This document shows, one piece after another, positions 50,964-60,313 of a DNA stretch of 64,000 nt. The DNA is from Luteibacter sp. UNCMF331Sha3.1 (GTDB lineage Bacteria > Pseudomonadota > Gammaproteobacteria > Xanthomonadales > Rhodanobacteraceae): positions 874,764 through 938,763 of the forward strand of contig NZ_FOBU01000001.1 in NCBI RefSeq assembly GCF_900109915.1, in the 5' to 3' direction. The position numbers and the translations under genes are program-made. The notes beneath the pieces are model-generated. The model did not search any database. It had not been told where the DNA came from and saw nothing but the letters and a program-made list of their open reading frames with translations. Numbering within the stretch: the stretch's first letter is position 1; every line of letters begins with the position of its first letter.

Positions 50964-52178
50964 TTACAGCCCCGCCGCGTGGCGGGCGAGCCTGCGCTTC
51001 AGCGGACCCAGCGCGTCGAGCACACGGACACCGACGCCGCGTGCCGTGACCAGCGGCGAGGCCTTCCACGCATAGACACGCGCCAGCGCGTCGAACGACC
51101 AGGCATCGAGGCCATCCGCGCTGCGGCGCCGGCGGGCGTACCGGCGCAGCACGTGGGTGGCGGCGATGTCGCGGCCGGCATCGCGTGCGTCGACCAGCGT
51201 GTCGCGGAGTTCCGCCACGTCCCGCAGACCCAGGTTCACGCCCTGCCCCGCGAGCGGATGCACCGCATGCGCGGCATCGCCGAGCAGAACCAGCCGGCCG
51301 ACTTCGTAGCGGTCGGCCAGCTTCAGGCGCAGTGGAAACGCGGCGCGGCGGCTGACGGAAAGGATGGGTCCGAGACGGAAGTCGGAGGCCACACCCAATG
51401 CGTCGCGGAAAGCGCCGTCGTCCAGCGCCATCACGCGCTTCGCTTCGACGTCCGGCAGCGACCACACGATCGAACAGCGTCCGTCGTCGAGCGGCAGGAA
51501 GGCGAGCGGCCCGGTCGGGAGAAAGCGTTGCCACGCGGTGCGCTCGTGCGGCCGCGCCGTGGCGACGTGCGCGACGACGCCACGCTGCGCGTAATCGCGG
51601 CCATGGGTACCGATGCCGACCATCTCGCGCAAGGGCGACTCCGCCCCATCCGCTGCGACCACGAGGCGTGCCGACACGATTTGTCCGTCGGCGAGATCCA
51701 GCTGGGCGCGGTCCTCGCGCATCGCGTAGCCCACCACTTCGGCGGGCACGATGCGCCGGACACCCGCATCGTCGAGCGCCTGCCACAGCGACGCCTGCAC
51801 GAGGCCGTTCTCGACGATATAGCCGAGCACGTCGCGCGCTTCGTCGGCGGCATCGAAGCGAAGCGTCGCGCCGTTCTCCGCGTCCCAGACCACCATCCGC
51901 TCGTAGGCGGAGGCGCGGGCGGCGCGAATGGTGTCCCACACGCCAAGGCCGTCGAGCAACGCGACGGACGATGGCGCGAGGCCAACGACACGCAGATCGA
52001 TCTCGTCGGTCGCGGACCACGCCGCGGGCTCGCGGGCGTCGACCAGCGCCACCGAGAATCCCGCGCGCGCGAGGGCCAGCGACGCCGCGGCGCCCACCAT
52101 GCCCCCGCCCACGACCGCGACGTCGAGCAGGCTACCGGCACGGCGTCGCGAACCGCCTGACGACCACGTGTCGCTCAT
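50964..52178 (-). CDS. UbiH/UbiF/COQ6-type FAD monooxygenase
   Basis: The 404-residue flavoprotein monooxygenase hydroxylates a ubiquinone precursor ring. The N-terminal Rossmann motif is VAVVGGGMVGAAASLALARAG (GxGxxG, about 20-36). The DG motif is VVAADGAESPLREM. The GD segment is LLGDAAHAVHPLAGQGVNLGLRD. It follows ubiH with a 4-nt ATGA overlap, so the two are coupled. Which ring position it modifies (UbiF, UbiI or UbiM type) is not resolved. GGGAG lies 9 nt upstream of ATG 52178. Confidence 0.88.
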   Translation of the reverse strand: MSDTWSSGGSRRRAGSLLDVAVVGGGMVGAAASLALARAGFSVALVDAREPAAWSATDEIDLRVVGLAPSSVALLDGLGVWDTIRAARASAYERMVVWDAENGATLRFDAADEARDVLGYIVENGLVQASLWQALDDAGVRRIVPAEVVGYAMREDRAQLDLADGQIVSARLVVAADGAESPLREMVGIGTHGRDYAQRGVVAHVATARPHERTAWQRFLPTGPLAFLPLDDGRCSIVWSLPDVEAKRVMALDDGAFRDALGVASDFRLGPILSVSRRAAFPLRLKLADRYEVGRLVLLGDAAHAVHPLAGQGVNLGLRDVAELRDTLVDARDAGRDIAATHVLRRYARRRRSADGLDAWSFDALARVYAWKASPLVTARGVGVRVLDALGPLKRRLARHAAGL

Positions 52179-53383
52179 GGCGTTTTCTCCCGCACGGCGA
52201 AGGGTGCGTTTTCGCGGAATCCCATGCCCCGGCGGCTCAGCGCACGACGCAACGGCGGCACCCGGTCGAGCGCCAGCATCGCCAGCGAGCGCAGTGGCCC
52301 GAGCATCGGTTGCTCGAGGCAGGCGAGGCGGATCAGCCCGTGACTCATCGCCATCGTGCCTTCGCGGTCCGGCGCGCGGCGACGCGCGTATTCCGCGAGC
52401 ATCGCGGGCGACCCGATGTCCGCGGCGTCCGCCGCGAGCTCGGCGAGCGTCAGCGCATCGCGCAGGCCCAGGTTGAAGCCCTGCGCGCCGATGGGGTGCA
52501 CCGTCTGCGCCGCGTTGCCGACGAGCACGGCGCGCGGTGCGACGAGGGTGTCGGCGGCGACGCGGCGGATCGGATAAGGCGCCCGTTTCCCGGGGCGTGT
52601 CAGGCGGCCGAGGCGCCAGCCGAAGCGCTCCTGCGCGAAGGCGAGAAAGGCGGTGTCGTCCATCGCCGCGACCTCGTCGGCCCGGTCCGCGGGCACCGTG
52701 AGAACGACACCCACCCGCCGGTCGGCAAGCGGCAGCACGGCGACGGGGCCGCCGTCGGTGAAGCGCTCGAACGCACGGCCAGCCGGATCGCGTTCCGGCA
52801 GCATGGTGCTGACGAACAACGCCTGTTCGTAATCGTGCTCGCGGGTGCCGATGCCGAGCTGGGCGCGGATACCCGACGCCGTGCCATCGGCACCGACGAG
52901 CAGGGGCGTGCTCAACCGGCGGCGCTCGCCGGCGGCGTCGATCGTCGCGCACCAGCCGTGCTCGCTGCGTTCGATGCCTTCCACGCGCGCGGGCGCGAGG
53001 CGGGTCAGGTGCGTGCAGCGGTCCAGCCGGCGAAGCAGCGCCGCGCCCAGTTCGCGCGCCGGCAGCGTCCAGCCGAGGGCATCCACCCCCTCGGCGGCCG
53101 CGTCCATCCGCACGCTGCCGAAGTCGCCCGCGCGGCTCGTATGAATGTGAACGATCGGTGTGGCGCGCTCCTTCGCGAAGGCCCACACACCGATCGCGTC
53201 CAGCCCGTTCACGGTCGCCCTGGCGAGCGCGAGGTTGCGCTCGTCGTAACTGGGCTGGTCGTCCACGCGCGGTGCCGCCGCCTCGACCAGCACCGACGGG
53301 ATGCCAGCGGTGTCGAGGGCGATGGCCAGGCTGGCGCCGACGAGGCCCCCGCCGACGATAAGAATGGGTTCGGACTGGCTCAT
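52175..53383 (-). CDS. ubiH: 2-octaprenyl-6-methoxyphenol hydroxylase-like FAD monooxygenase
   Basis: The 402-residue FAD monooxygenase has GGGLVGASLAIAL (about 11-23), VGADGTASGIR (about 163-173) and VGNAAQTVHPIGAQGFNLGLRD near residue 285. The last motif, with QTVHPIGAQGFNLGLRD, is the UbiH form. It acts in ubiquinone synthesis. It is the first gene of a two-gene unit, divergent from the adenosyltransferase gene. The exact step is inferred from motifs. Confidence 0.9.
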   Translation of the reverse strand: MSQSEPILIVGGGLVGASLAIALDTAGIPSVLVEAAAPRVDDQPSYDERNLALARATVNGLDAIGVWAFAKERATPIVHIHTSRAGDFGSVRMDAAAEGVDALGWTLPARELGAALLRRLDRCTHLTRLAPARVEGIERSEHGWCATIDAAGERRRLSTPLLVGADGTASGIRAQLGIGTREHDYEQALFVSTMLPERDPAGRAFERFTDGGPVAVLPLADRRVGVVLTVPADRADEVAAMDDTAFLAFAQERFGWRLGRLTRPGKRAPYPIRRVAADTLVAPRAVLVGNAAQTVHPIGAQGFNLGLRDALTLAELAADAADIGSPAMLAEYARRRAPDREGTMAMSHGLIRLACLEQPMLGPLRSLAMLALDRVPPLRRALSRRGMGFRENAPFAVREKTP

Positions 53384-53417
53384 CCGCGGATCATACCCGG
53401 CCCGCGTGAAAGCACCC

Positions 53418-53423
53418 TAGAAT
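53418..53423 (+). promoter_or_regulatory. -10 element of the adenosyltransferase gene (possible leaderless transcript)
   Basis: TAGAAT (5 of 6 to TATAAT) ends 6 nt before the ATG at 53430, so the expected +1 is at the start codon. Same CTANAATGCG context as the ispB -10 at 48971. No good -35 was found. Confidence 0.45.
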
Positions 53424-53429
53424 GCGGCG

Positions 53430-53987
53430 ATGGGTAACCGACTCTCGAAGATCTACACACGTACCGGCGACGACGGCAGCACCGGTCTCGGCGACGGCAG
53501 CCGCACCGGCAAGGACTCCCTGCGCGTCAGCGCGTACGGAACCGTCGACGAGCTGAACAGCGCCATCGGCATGGTGGTGGCCGCCGGCATCGACGACGAT
53601 ATCCGCGAGGCGCTCGCCCAGATCCAGCACGAGCTGTTCGACCTGGGCGGGGAGTTGTGCATTCCGGGCATGGCGATGGTGCAGGCGCGCGACATCGACC
53701 AGCTGGAGAGTGTCCTCGACGGCTTCAACGCCGACCTGCCGGCACTGAAGGATTTCATCCTGCCCGGCGGCGGCATGGCGGCGTCCGCCTGCCACCTCGC
53801 GCGCACCATCTGCCGCCGCGCGGAGCGCGAGGTGGTGGCGCTCGGCCGCGAGGAAGCGGTCCGGCCGGAGGCGCAGCGCTATCTGAACCGCCTCTCCGAT
53901 CTCCTGTTCGTGATGGCGCGCGTGCTCGCCCGGCGCAGCGGCCATGGCGAAGTGCTGTGGCAGCATGAACGTCGTCCGCGCGATTAG
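53430..53987 (+). CDS. PduO-type cob(I)alamin adenosyltransferase
   Basis: The 185-residue enzyme transfers an adenosyl group from ATP to cob(I)alamin to give coenzyme B12. The ATP-binding N-terminus is IYTRTGDDGSTGLGDGSR. A conserved helical core includes VDELNSAIG and a C-terminal LNRLSDLLFVMAR. It stands alone, with no other cobalamin gene or B12 riboswitch in the window, so it supports salvage. An ATG preceded by TAGAAT makes a leaderless start plausible. Confidence 0.92.
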   Translation: MGNRLSKIYTRTGDDGSTGLGDGSRTGKDSLRVSAYGTVDELNSAIGMVVAAGIDDDIREALAQIQHELFDLGGELCIPGMAMVQARDIDQLESVLDGFNADLPALKDFILPGGGMAASACHLARTICRRAEREVVALGREEAVRPEAQRYLNRLSDLLFVMARVLARRSGHGEVLWQHERRPRD

Positions 53988-54137
53988 AGCCGCTGCCTCG
54001 GTGTAAGCTCGACCGGCCGGTGCGGCGATCCACGCCGCGCCCTCCTGGGGAACCTGGTCATGGGCGACGTGCCATCGTGCGGTGGGGTTGGCGATTCTGC
54101 TAAGTTGGCGGCCTTTCGAACGGACAAGACCGAACCT

Positions 54138-56642
54138 GTGACGTCACGCATCAGCATCCTGCCTAAACGCCGCCTGCTGGCGACCGCCGTCGCCCTCTTC
54201 ATTTCGGGCGGCGCCCTGGAGGTTTCGGCCCAAACCGCGCCGACACAGGGCGAAGCGCGAGCCAACGTACCCGTCGCGGCAGAGACATGCCCGCTCGGCT
54301 CGTTCGTCTGCCCGCCGCGGCCGGTCAGCTACGCGCTGTGCCGCCCGAACGCGATGCTCGACTTCTACGATCCTTCGATCACGAAGGACACGTCGCTGCG
54401 CGAGACGTCCGTCACCGACATCACGTCGAACATCAACGGCACCACGGGCGTGAAGGTCGAATCGCCGGAGCCGGACCTCTACCACCTGACCAGCGGCGTG
54501 CGCCTCGTGCGTGGCGACCAGGTGCTGCAAGCCGAGGATGCGACATACAACGCCGACTCCACGGCCTACGACGCCAAGGGCAACGTGCGCTATCAGGAGG
54601 CCGGCATGCTCCTGCGCGCCGACCGCATCACGGGCACGACAACGCCGAACCAGGGCGACGCGTACGGCGTCACGTACCAGTTGCTCCAGTCGCGAGGCAA
54701 CGGCGTGGCGGATCACGCCAAGGTGCTCGACCCGCAGCATGGGCGGTTCACCGACGCCACCTACTCCACCTGCGACGTCGGCAGCCGGCAGTGGGAATTC
54801 CGCGCGAAGAAGATGAACCTGAACAAGGAAACAGGCGTCGGCGAAGCGCGCAGCGCCACCATGCGCTACCGCGGCGTGCCCTTCCTTTACCTGCCGTACT
54901 TCACGTTCCCGCTGGACGACCGCCGCAAGAGCGGCTTCCTCTACCCGACCTTCGGCACGTCGAGCCGCTCGGGCACGTTCCTCAACCTGCCCTATTACCT
55001 GAACCTCGCGCCGAACTACGACGCGACGATCACGCCGGGTTACTACAGCGACCGCGGCGCGATGCTGGGTGGCGAGTTCCGCTACCTGCTGCCCCGCTCG
55101 AACGGCACGGTCGACTTCCAGTACATGGCACACGACAAGGGGCCGGACGAAGACGAAAGCGGCACCAGCGATCGCGACGGTTCGAAGCAGCGCTGGCTGT
55201 TGCAGCTGACCAACTCCACCACGATCGCGAAGGGCTGGAATTTCTCGGCCAACATCAATCGCGTGTCGGACAACCAGTATTTCCGCGACTTCAGCAACGA
55301 TCTGTACAACTCGGCCATCGGCCTGCTGTCGTCCAGCGCGTATGTGAGCACGGGCGGCAAGTACTGGAGCGCGGCGATCGGCGCGGACGATTACCAGAAC
55401 GTCGATGCGGGCCTGCCGAACTCCGTCGAGCCGTACCGCCGCTGGCCGCGCGCCGTGTTCAATCTGGATGCGCCGCTGAACAGCTGGCTCGACGCCGGCA
55501 TCGACACGGAGGCCGTCGCCTTCCGCAAGACCGACCGCGCGCCGTTCAATCCCCTCTCGGGGGGCCAGGGACAGGTCGACGGCAATCGCATCGATCTGGC
55601 ACCTTATCTCTCGGCCGACTTTTCGGGCGCCTCCTGGTTCGTCCGGCCGCGCGTGGAATATCGCTACACCGCCTACCGGCTCCAGTCGGATTACCAGCGG
55701 TTCAATTTCCCGGAGCAGAGCCCGTCGCGCAGCGTGCCGATCACGAGCGTCGATGCCGGCCTCATCTTCGACCGCCAGACGAGCCTCTTCGGCAACAGCT
55801 ATACGCAGACGCTCGAACCGCGGATCTACTACCTGTACGTGCCTTACCGGAATCAGAACAACCTGCCGGCCTTCGACACCAACGTGATGTCGTTCGATTT
55901 CTGGCAGCTGTTCTCGACCAACCGGTTCTCCGGCGCCGATCGCCAGCAGGACGCGAACAACCTCACCGCGGCACTGACGACGCGCCTGCTCGACGACAAC
56001 GGTGTGGAGCGACTGTCGGCCAGCATCGGACAGATCAAGTACTTCAGCGACCAGAAGGTCCAGATGTTCGGCACGCCGCAGACCGACTTCGAACGCTCGG
56101 ACTACGTGGCCCAGCTGGGCATCCGCTTCAACGACAAGTGGCGCCTGAACAGCTCGTACCAGTGGAATCCCAACAAGGTCCAGAGCCCCTTCAGGAACTC
56201 GGACGGCGAGATCTTCTTCCAGGGCCGCGACACCGACCTGGCGACCGTCCAGGTCCAGCGCCGTATCAAGGGCGACGGCATCCTGAACTTCTCGTACCGT
56301 TACCGTCGTAACGTGATGGAACAATTCGACACTTCGGTGGTCTTTCCGGTGTCCGAGCGCTGGCGCGCACTGGCGCGATGGGTCTTCGCCCGCCGCGACG
56401 TGCTTCCGAACCAGTTCGGGCAGCCGACCTTCACGTTCTCCCACCGCACCCTGGAGGCCGCGGCGGGCATCGAGTACAACAGCTGTTGCGTCGCGATCCG
56501 CGTCCTCGGGCGGCATTACGTGCACGACTACCTCCGCGCCACGGACAACGCCATCATGTTCGAGGTCGAATTCAAGGGTGTCGGCTCGCTCAACCCCCAA
56601 TCGGGCCAGTACCTGCGGCGTGCTATCCTTGGCTATCAATAA
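54138..56642 (+). CDS. lptD: LPS-assembly outer-membrane protein LptD
   Basis: The 834-residue protein forms the outer-membrane channel that places LPS in the outer leaflet. A signal peptide (LLATAVALFISGGALEVSAQ) begins after GTG 54138. The periplasmic OstA-like domain (about 85-230) contains VRLVRGDQVLQAEDATYN. The C-terminal barrel (about 260-834) carries the DRRKSGFLYP segment near its start. Conserved Cys residues near the N-terminus and CC near residue 777 fit the disulfide-linked assembly. Start uncertain: ATG 54060 has GGGGA at 8 nt but would add 26 residues before the signal peptide. Confidence 0.93.
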   Translation: MTSRISILPKRRLLATAVALFISGGALEVSAQTAPTQGEARANVPVAAETCPLGSFVCPPRPVSYALCRPNAMLDFYDPSITKDTSLRETSVTDITSNINGTTGVKVESPEPDLYHLTSGVRLVRGDQVLQAEDATYNADSTAYDAKGNVRYQEAGMLLRADRITGTTTPNQGDAYGVTYQLLQSRGNGVADHAKVLDPQHGRFTDATYSTCDVGSRQWEFRAKKMNLNKETGVGEARSATMRYRGVPFLYLPYFTFPLDDRRKSGFLYPTFGTSSRSGTFLNLPYYLNLAPNYDATITPGYYSDRGAMLGGEFRYLLPRSNGTVDFQYMAHDKGPDEDESGTSDRDGSKQRWLLQLTNSTTIAKGWNFSANINRVSDNQYFRDFSNDLYNSAIGLLSSSAYVSTGGKYWSAAIGADDYQNVDAGLPNSVEPYRRWPRAVFNLDAPLNSWLDAGIDTEAVAFRKTDRAPFNPLSGGQGQVDGNRIDLAPYLSADFSGASWFVRPRVEYRYTAYRLQSDYQRFNFPEQSPSRSVPITSVDAGLIFDRQTSLFGNSYTQTLEPRIYYLYVPYRNQNNLPAFDTNVMSFDFWQLFSTNRFSGADRQQDANNLTAALTTRLLDDNGVERLSASIGQIKYFSDQKVQMFGTPQTDFERSDYVAQLGIRFNDKWRLNSSYQWNPNKVQSPFRNSDGEIFFQGRDTDLATVQVQRRIKGDGILNFSYRYRRNVMEQFDTSVVFPVSERWRALARWVFARRDVLPNQFGQPTFTFSHRTLEAAAGIEYNSCCVAIRVLGRHYVHDYLRATDNAIMFEVEFKGVGSLNPQSGQYLRRAILGYQ

Positions 56643-56672
56643 GTGGGGCAGGCGCCCCGGGCTCCCTATTCG

Positions 56673-58043
56673 ATGAAGCAGATCCTCGCGTACTCCGTGC
56701 TCGCCGCCTCCATCCTGGTGGCGGTGCCTGCCGCCCACGCCCAGCTCATGCCGTCGGCCCAGCCGACAGCGGGCAAGATGGACATCGGCGACGGCTCGAT
56801 CGACCGCATCGTCGCGGTCGTGGAAGAGGACGTCATCCTGCAGAGCGAGCTGAACGAGGCCATCAACGCCATCGTCCGCCAGTACGCCGCGAACCCGGGC
56901 CAGCTGCCGCCCAAGGACGTCCTGGCCCGCCAGGTGCTCGACCGCCTCATCCTGATGAAGCTGCAGGTCCAGCGCGCGAACGACCAGAACATCCACGTGA
57001 CCGATCAGGAGATCGATTCCGCGGCCGCCAACGTGGCGCAGCAGAACAAGATGAGCCTCGATCAGCTGCGTGGCGCGGTCGAGCAGGACGGTTACAGCTA
57101 TGCGGCGTTCCGCCAGCAGCTTTCCGACCAGATCATCGCCCAGCGCCTGCACGAGAGCGTCGTGCGCGACCAGGTCACGGTCACCGACGCAGAAGTGAAC
57201 AACCTGCTCGCCAGCCCCTCCTACAAGGCGGGCGAGGTCCACCTGGCGCATATCCAGGTCGGCACGCCGGCCGACGCCAGCGCCGATGCCATCGCCCAGG
57301 CTCAGGCCAAGGCGGAGGAAGCCGTGAAGGCGGTCAAGGGCGGCATGGATTTCAACGCCGCGGCCATCCGCTACTCCGACGCGCCCGACGCGCTCGATGG
57401 CGGCGACCTCGGCTGGCGCCGTCTCGACGAAGTGCCGCCGGCCTTCGCCGAGGCCGTGTCGTCGCTGAAGGCCGGCGAGACCACGCCGATCCTTCGCGGT
57501 CCGACCGGCTTCCAGGTCCTGAAGCTGATCGAAACCCGTCAGCCGGGCCGTCAGGTCGTCACCGAATACCACGCGCGCCAGATCCTCATCAAGCCGTCCG
57601 AGGTCGTCACCCCCGAGCAGGCCGAAAAGAAGGCGCAGGATCTCTACACGCGCATCGTCGACAAGCACGAAGACTTCGCCAAGCTCGCGAAGGACGATTC
57701 GAAGGACAACACCACCGCGAACGTCGGCGGTGACATGGGCTGGTTCCAGAAGGACGCCTGGGGACAGGCGATCGCCACCCAGATCGAAGCCCTGAAGGAC
57801 GACGAAGTCGGCAAGCCGTTCCAGACCGATGCCGGCTGGATCGTGATGCAGCGCCTCGGCGCCCGCCAGAGCGACGTCACCGAAGAATCGCAGCGCAACC
57901 AGGCCCGCCAGGCCATCGGTACGCGCAAGGCCGACGAGGCTTACGAAAACTACCTGCGCGAGCTCCGCTCGACGTCGTTCGTGGACATCCGCGTGCCGGA
58001 ACTCCGCGATCCGGACGACAAGCAGGCGTCGGCCACGCCGTAA
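56673..58043 (+). CDS. surA: periplasmic peptidyl-prolyl isomerase and chaperone SurA
   Basis: The 456-residue periplasmic chaperone serves outer-membrane proteins such as LptD. A signal peptide (about 1-24, ending AHA) precedes the SurA_N domain (about 40-160, SIDRIVAVVEEDVILQSELN). Two PpiC parvulin domains follow (about 195-300 with HLAHIQVGTP, and 305-410 with YHARQILIK). Both carry Ser-Asp-Ala/Gly-type loops (RYSDAPDALDGGDLGW and KDDSKDNTTANVGGDMGW). ATG 56673 is 31 bp after the lptD stop. The gene order with lptD upstream and pdxA downstream matches E. coli. Confidence 0.95.
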   Translation: MKQILAYSVLAASILVAVPAAHAQLMPSAQPTAGKMDIGDGSIDRIVAVVEEDVILQSELNEAINAIVRQYAANPGQLPPKDVLARQVLDRLILMKLQVQRANDQNIHVTDQEIDSAAANVAQQNKMSLDQLRGAVEQDGYSYAAFRQQLSDQIIAQRLHESVVRDQVTVTDAEVNNLLASPSYKAGEVHLAHIQVGTPADASADAIAQAQAKAEEAVKAVKGGMDFNAAAIRYSDAPDALDGGDLGWRRLDEVPPAFAEAVSSLKAGETTPILRGPTGFQVLKLIETRQPGRQVVTEYHARQILIKPSEVVTPEQAEKKAQDLYTRIVDKHEDFAKLAKDDSKDNTTANVGGDMGWFQKDAWGQAIATQIEALKDDEVGKPFQTDAGWIVMQRLGARQSDVTEESQRNQARQAIGTRKADEAYENYLRELRSTSFVDIRVPELRDPDDKQASATP

Positions 58044-58048
58044 CGGCC

Positions 58049-59044
58049 ATGGATACGCCCACCCTGCCACGGCTCGCCGTCACCGCCGGTGAGCCTGCCG
58101 GGGTCGGGCCCGAACTCCTCGCCCGGCTCGCCGCGAGCGACGTGGCGGCCGATCTCGTGGCCGTCACCGATCGCGACCTCCTCGCCCGCGCCGCATCGGC
58201 CTGCGGCCTGGTCCTCGATATCGTCGACGACGACGGCACGCGCATCGCCACGCGCCCGGCCGGCCGGATCCGTATCCGGCACGTCGCGCTCGGCGCGACC
58301 GAACGTTTCGGCGAACCCGATCCTCGCAACGCGCGGCACGTGCTCGCGATGCTGGCCCTCGCGGCCGATGGCTGCCTTGCGGGCGACTTCGACGCGGTCG
58401 TCACCGGCCCCGTCCAGAAATCCAGCATCAACGAGGGCGGCGTCGCCTTCATCGGTCACACCGAATTCTTCGCCGAACGCGCCGCGGCCGATGTCGTGAT
58501 GATGCTCGCGAGTCCCGAGCTGCGGGTCACGCTCGCCACCACGCACCTGCCGCTGTCCGCCGTGCCCGCGGCGGTCACCCCCGCCCTGCTCGAACGCACG
58601 CTGCGCATCGTGGCCGGGTCGCTGAGCTCGCACTTCGGCATCGCGCGTCCGCGCATCGCGGTGCTCGGCCTGAACCCGCATGCCGGCGAAGGCGGTCACA
58701 TGGGCAGGGAAGAGATCGACACGATCATTCCGCTGCTCGACCGCCTCCGCGACGACGGCATGGATCTGCTCGGCCCCCTGCCGGCCGATACCGCCTTCGT
58801 GCCGGCCATGCGCGCACGCTACGACGCGGTCCTGGCGATGTATCACGACCAGGCTCTGCCCGTACTCAAGAGCGAAGCATTCGACCGCACGGTCAACGTG
58901 ACGCTCGGCCTTCCTTTCATTCGCACCTCGGTCGACCACGGCACGGCGCTGGACCTCGCGGGCACCGGCAAGGCGGATCCCGCCAGCCTGTTCGCGGCCA
59001 CGCGGCTCGCCATCGACCTCGCCCGGCATCGCATCACCACATGA
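58049..59044 (+). CDS. pdxA: 4-hydroxythreonine-4-phosphate dehydrogenase
   Basis: The 331-residue enzyme oxidises 4-phospho-hydroxy-threonine in pyridoxal-phosphate synthesis. Family motifs are GEPAGVGPEL, the metal-binding GHTEFFAE (about 136), LGLNPHAGEGGHMG and YHDQALPVLK. Length fits. It starts 5 bp after surA and overlaps rsmA by 4 nt (ATGA). Confidence 0.95.
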   Translation: MDTPTLPRLAVTAGEPAGVGPELLARLAASDVAADLVAVTDRDLLARAASACGLVLDIVDDDGTRIATRPAGRIRIRHVALGATERFGEPDPRNARHVLAMLALAADGCLAGDFDAVVTGPVQKSSINEGGVAFIGHTEFFAERAAADVVMMLASPELRVTLATTHLPLSAVPAAVTPALLERTLRIVAGSLSSHFGIARPRIAVLGLNPHAGEGGHMGREEIDTIIPLLDRLRDDGMDLLGPLPADTAFVPAMRARYDAVLAMYHDQALPVLKSEAFDRTVNVTLGLPFIRTSVDHGTALDLAGTGKADPASLFAATRLAIDLARHRITT

Positions 59045-59820
59045 ACGCACGCCCCAAGAAGAGTTTCGGCCAGCACTTCCTCCACGAGAAGCGCTACATC
59101 GAGCGCATCGTCTCGTCCATCGCACCGAAGGATGGCGACACCGTCGTCGAGATCGGCCCCGGCGAGGGTGCCATGACCCTCCCCCTGCTGGCGGTGGCGA
59201 AGACGATGACGGCGATCGAACTCGATACCGACCTCATCCCCGCCCTGCAGGAACGCGCGAACGCCATCGGCGAGCTGCGCATCGTGCACTCGGATGTGCT
59301 CAAGGTCGATTTCGGCGCGCTGGCCCGCGAGCTGGGCGCGGAGAAACTGCGCATCGCCGGCAACCTGCCCTATTACATTTCGAGCCCCATCCTGTTCCAT
59401 TGCGTCGACCACGCGTCGGCCATCCAGGACATGCACTTCATGCTGCAGAAGGAGGTGGTGGACCGCATGGCCGCCGAGCCCGGCAGCAAGGTGTACGGTC
59501 GGCTCAGCGTGATGCTCCAGCTCGCCTGCAAGGTCACGCCGCTCTTCACGGTGCCTCCGGGGGCCTTCCGTCCGCCGCCGAAGGTCGACTCGGCCGTCGT
59601 CCGCCTCGTTCCGCTGCCGCCCGGGCAGCTGCCGGACGCGGCTCCCGAGAAGATCCACCGGGTGGTGAAGGCGGCCTTCGCGATGCGCCGCAAGACGCTC
59701 TCGAACACCCTCAAGGGGCTCCTGGACGAAACCACCATCCGCGACCTCGGCATCGACCCGCGCGCCCGCGCGGAGACGCTCGCACCGCTGGACTTCGTGA
59801 AACTCGCAAACGCCATGTGA
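59041..59820 (+). CDS. rsmA: 16S rRNA dimethyladenosine transferase
   Basis: The 259-residue KsgA methylates the two adjacent adenines near the 3' end of 16S rRNA. KKSFGQHFLHE at the N-terminus, the SAM motif EIGPGEGAMTLPL near 36, the catalytic NLPYYISSP and PGAFRPPPKVDSAVV are all present. Coupled to pdxA by a 4-nt overlap. Confidence 0.96.
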   Translation: MNARPKKSFGQHFLHEKRYIERIVSSIAPKDGDTVVEIGPGEGAMTLPLLAVAKTMTAIELDTDLIPALQERANAIGELRIVHSDVLKVDFGALARELGAEKLRIAGNLPYYISSPILFHCVDHASAIQDMHFMLQKEVVDRMAAEPGSKVYGRLSVMLQLACKVTPLFTVPPGAFRPPPKVDSAVVRLVPLPPGQLPDAAPEKIHRVVKAAFAMRRKTLSNTLKGLLDETTIRDLGIDPRARAETLAPLDFVKLANAM

Positions 59821-59873
59821 AGGGGGATACGGGCATACTTGCCCGCCCCCTCCCCGTCCCCGACAATCGGCGT

Positions 59874-60257
59874 ATGAACTCCAAATCCCCCTACACGATC
59901 AACGTGGAGGTCGAAACCCGATTCGTTCCCGACCAATCGCAGCCGACCGACAACCGCTACGTCTTCGCGTACACGATCACACTGCATAACGCCGGTGCGA
60001 CGGGCGCGCAACTGCTGACGCGCCACTGGGTCATCACGGATGCGAACGGCAAGGTCGATGAAGTCCGCGGCGAAGGCGTCGTTGGCGAGCAGCCCTGGAT
60101 GCGCCCCGGCGAATCGTTCGAATACACCTCGGGCGCCGTGCTCGAGACCGCGGTGGGTACCATGCAGGGCACCTACAGCATGATCGCCGACGACGGAACG
60201 CAGTTCGACGCGCCCATTCCGGCTTTTGTTCTTTCGATCCCGCGCACGCTCCACTAG
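59874..60257 (+). CDS. apaG: ApaG (DUF525) protein
   Basis: The 127-residue beta-sandwich (fibronectin-III-like) protein of unknown biochemical role is usually next to apaH. It has HWVITDANGKVDEVRGEGVVG and GESFEYTSGAVL. ATG 59874 is the conserved start; the frame stays open upstream inside rsmA and is not used. It fits the normal length (about 125). Confidence 0.95.
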   Translation: MNSKSPYTINVEVETRFVPDQSQPTDNRYVFAYTITLHNAGATGAQLLTRHWVITDANGKVDEVRGEGVVGEQPWMRPGESFEYTSGAVLETAVGTMQGTYSMIADDGTQFDAPIPAFVLSIPRTLH

Positions 60258-60313
60258 GATCGACTAATGGATAGTGCGCACGCCGGGAACGGCATCACGG
60301 AGCAACAGAACTG

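Noticed and set aside
54144-58070. A 1308-codon minus-strand open frame
   Set aside because: It lies opposite lptD and surA, whose motifs are clear. The frame is Arg/Val/Ala/Gly-rich with no domain and exists because of high third-position GC.
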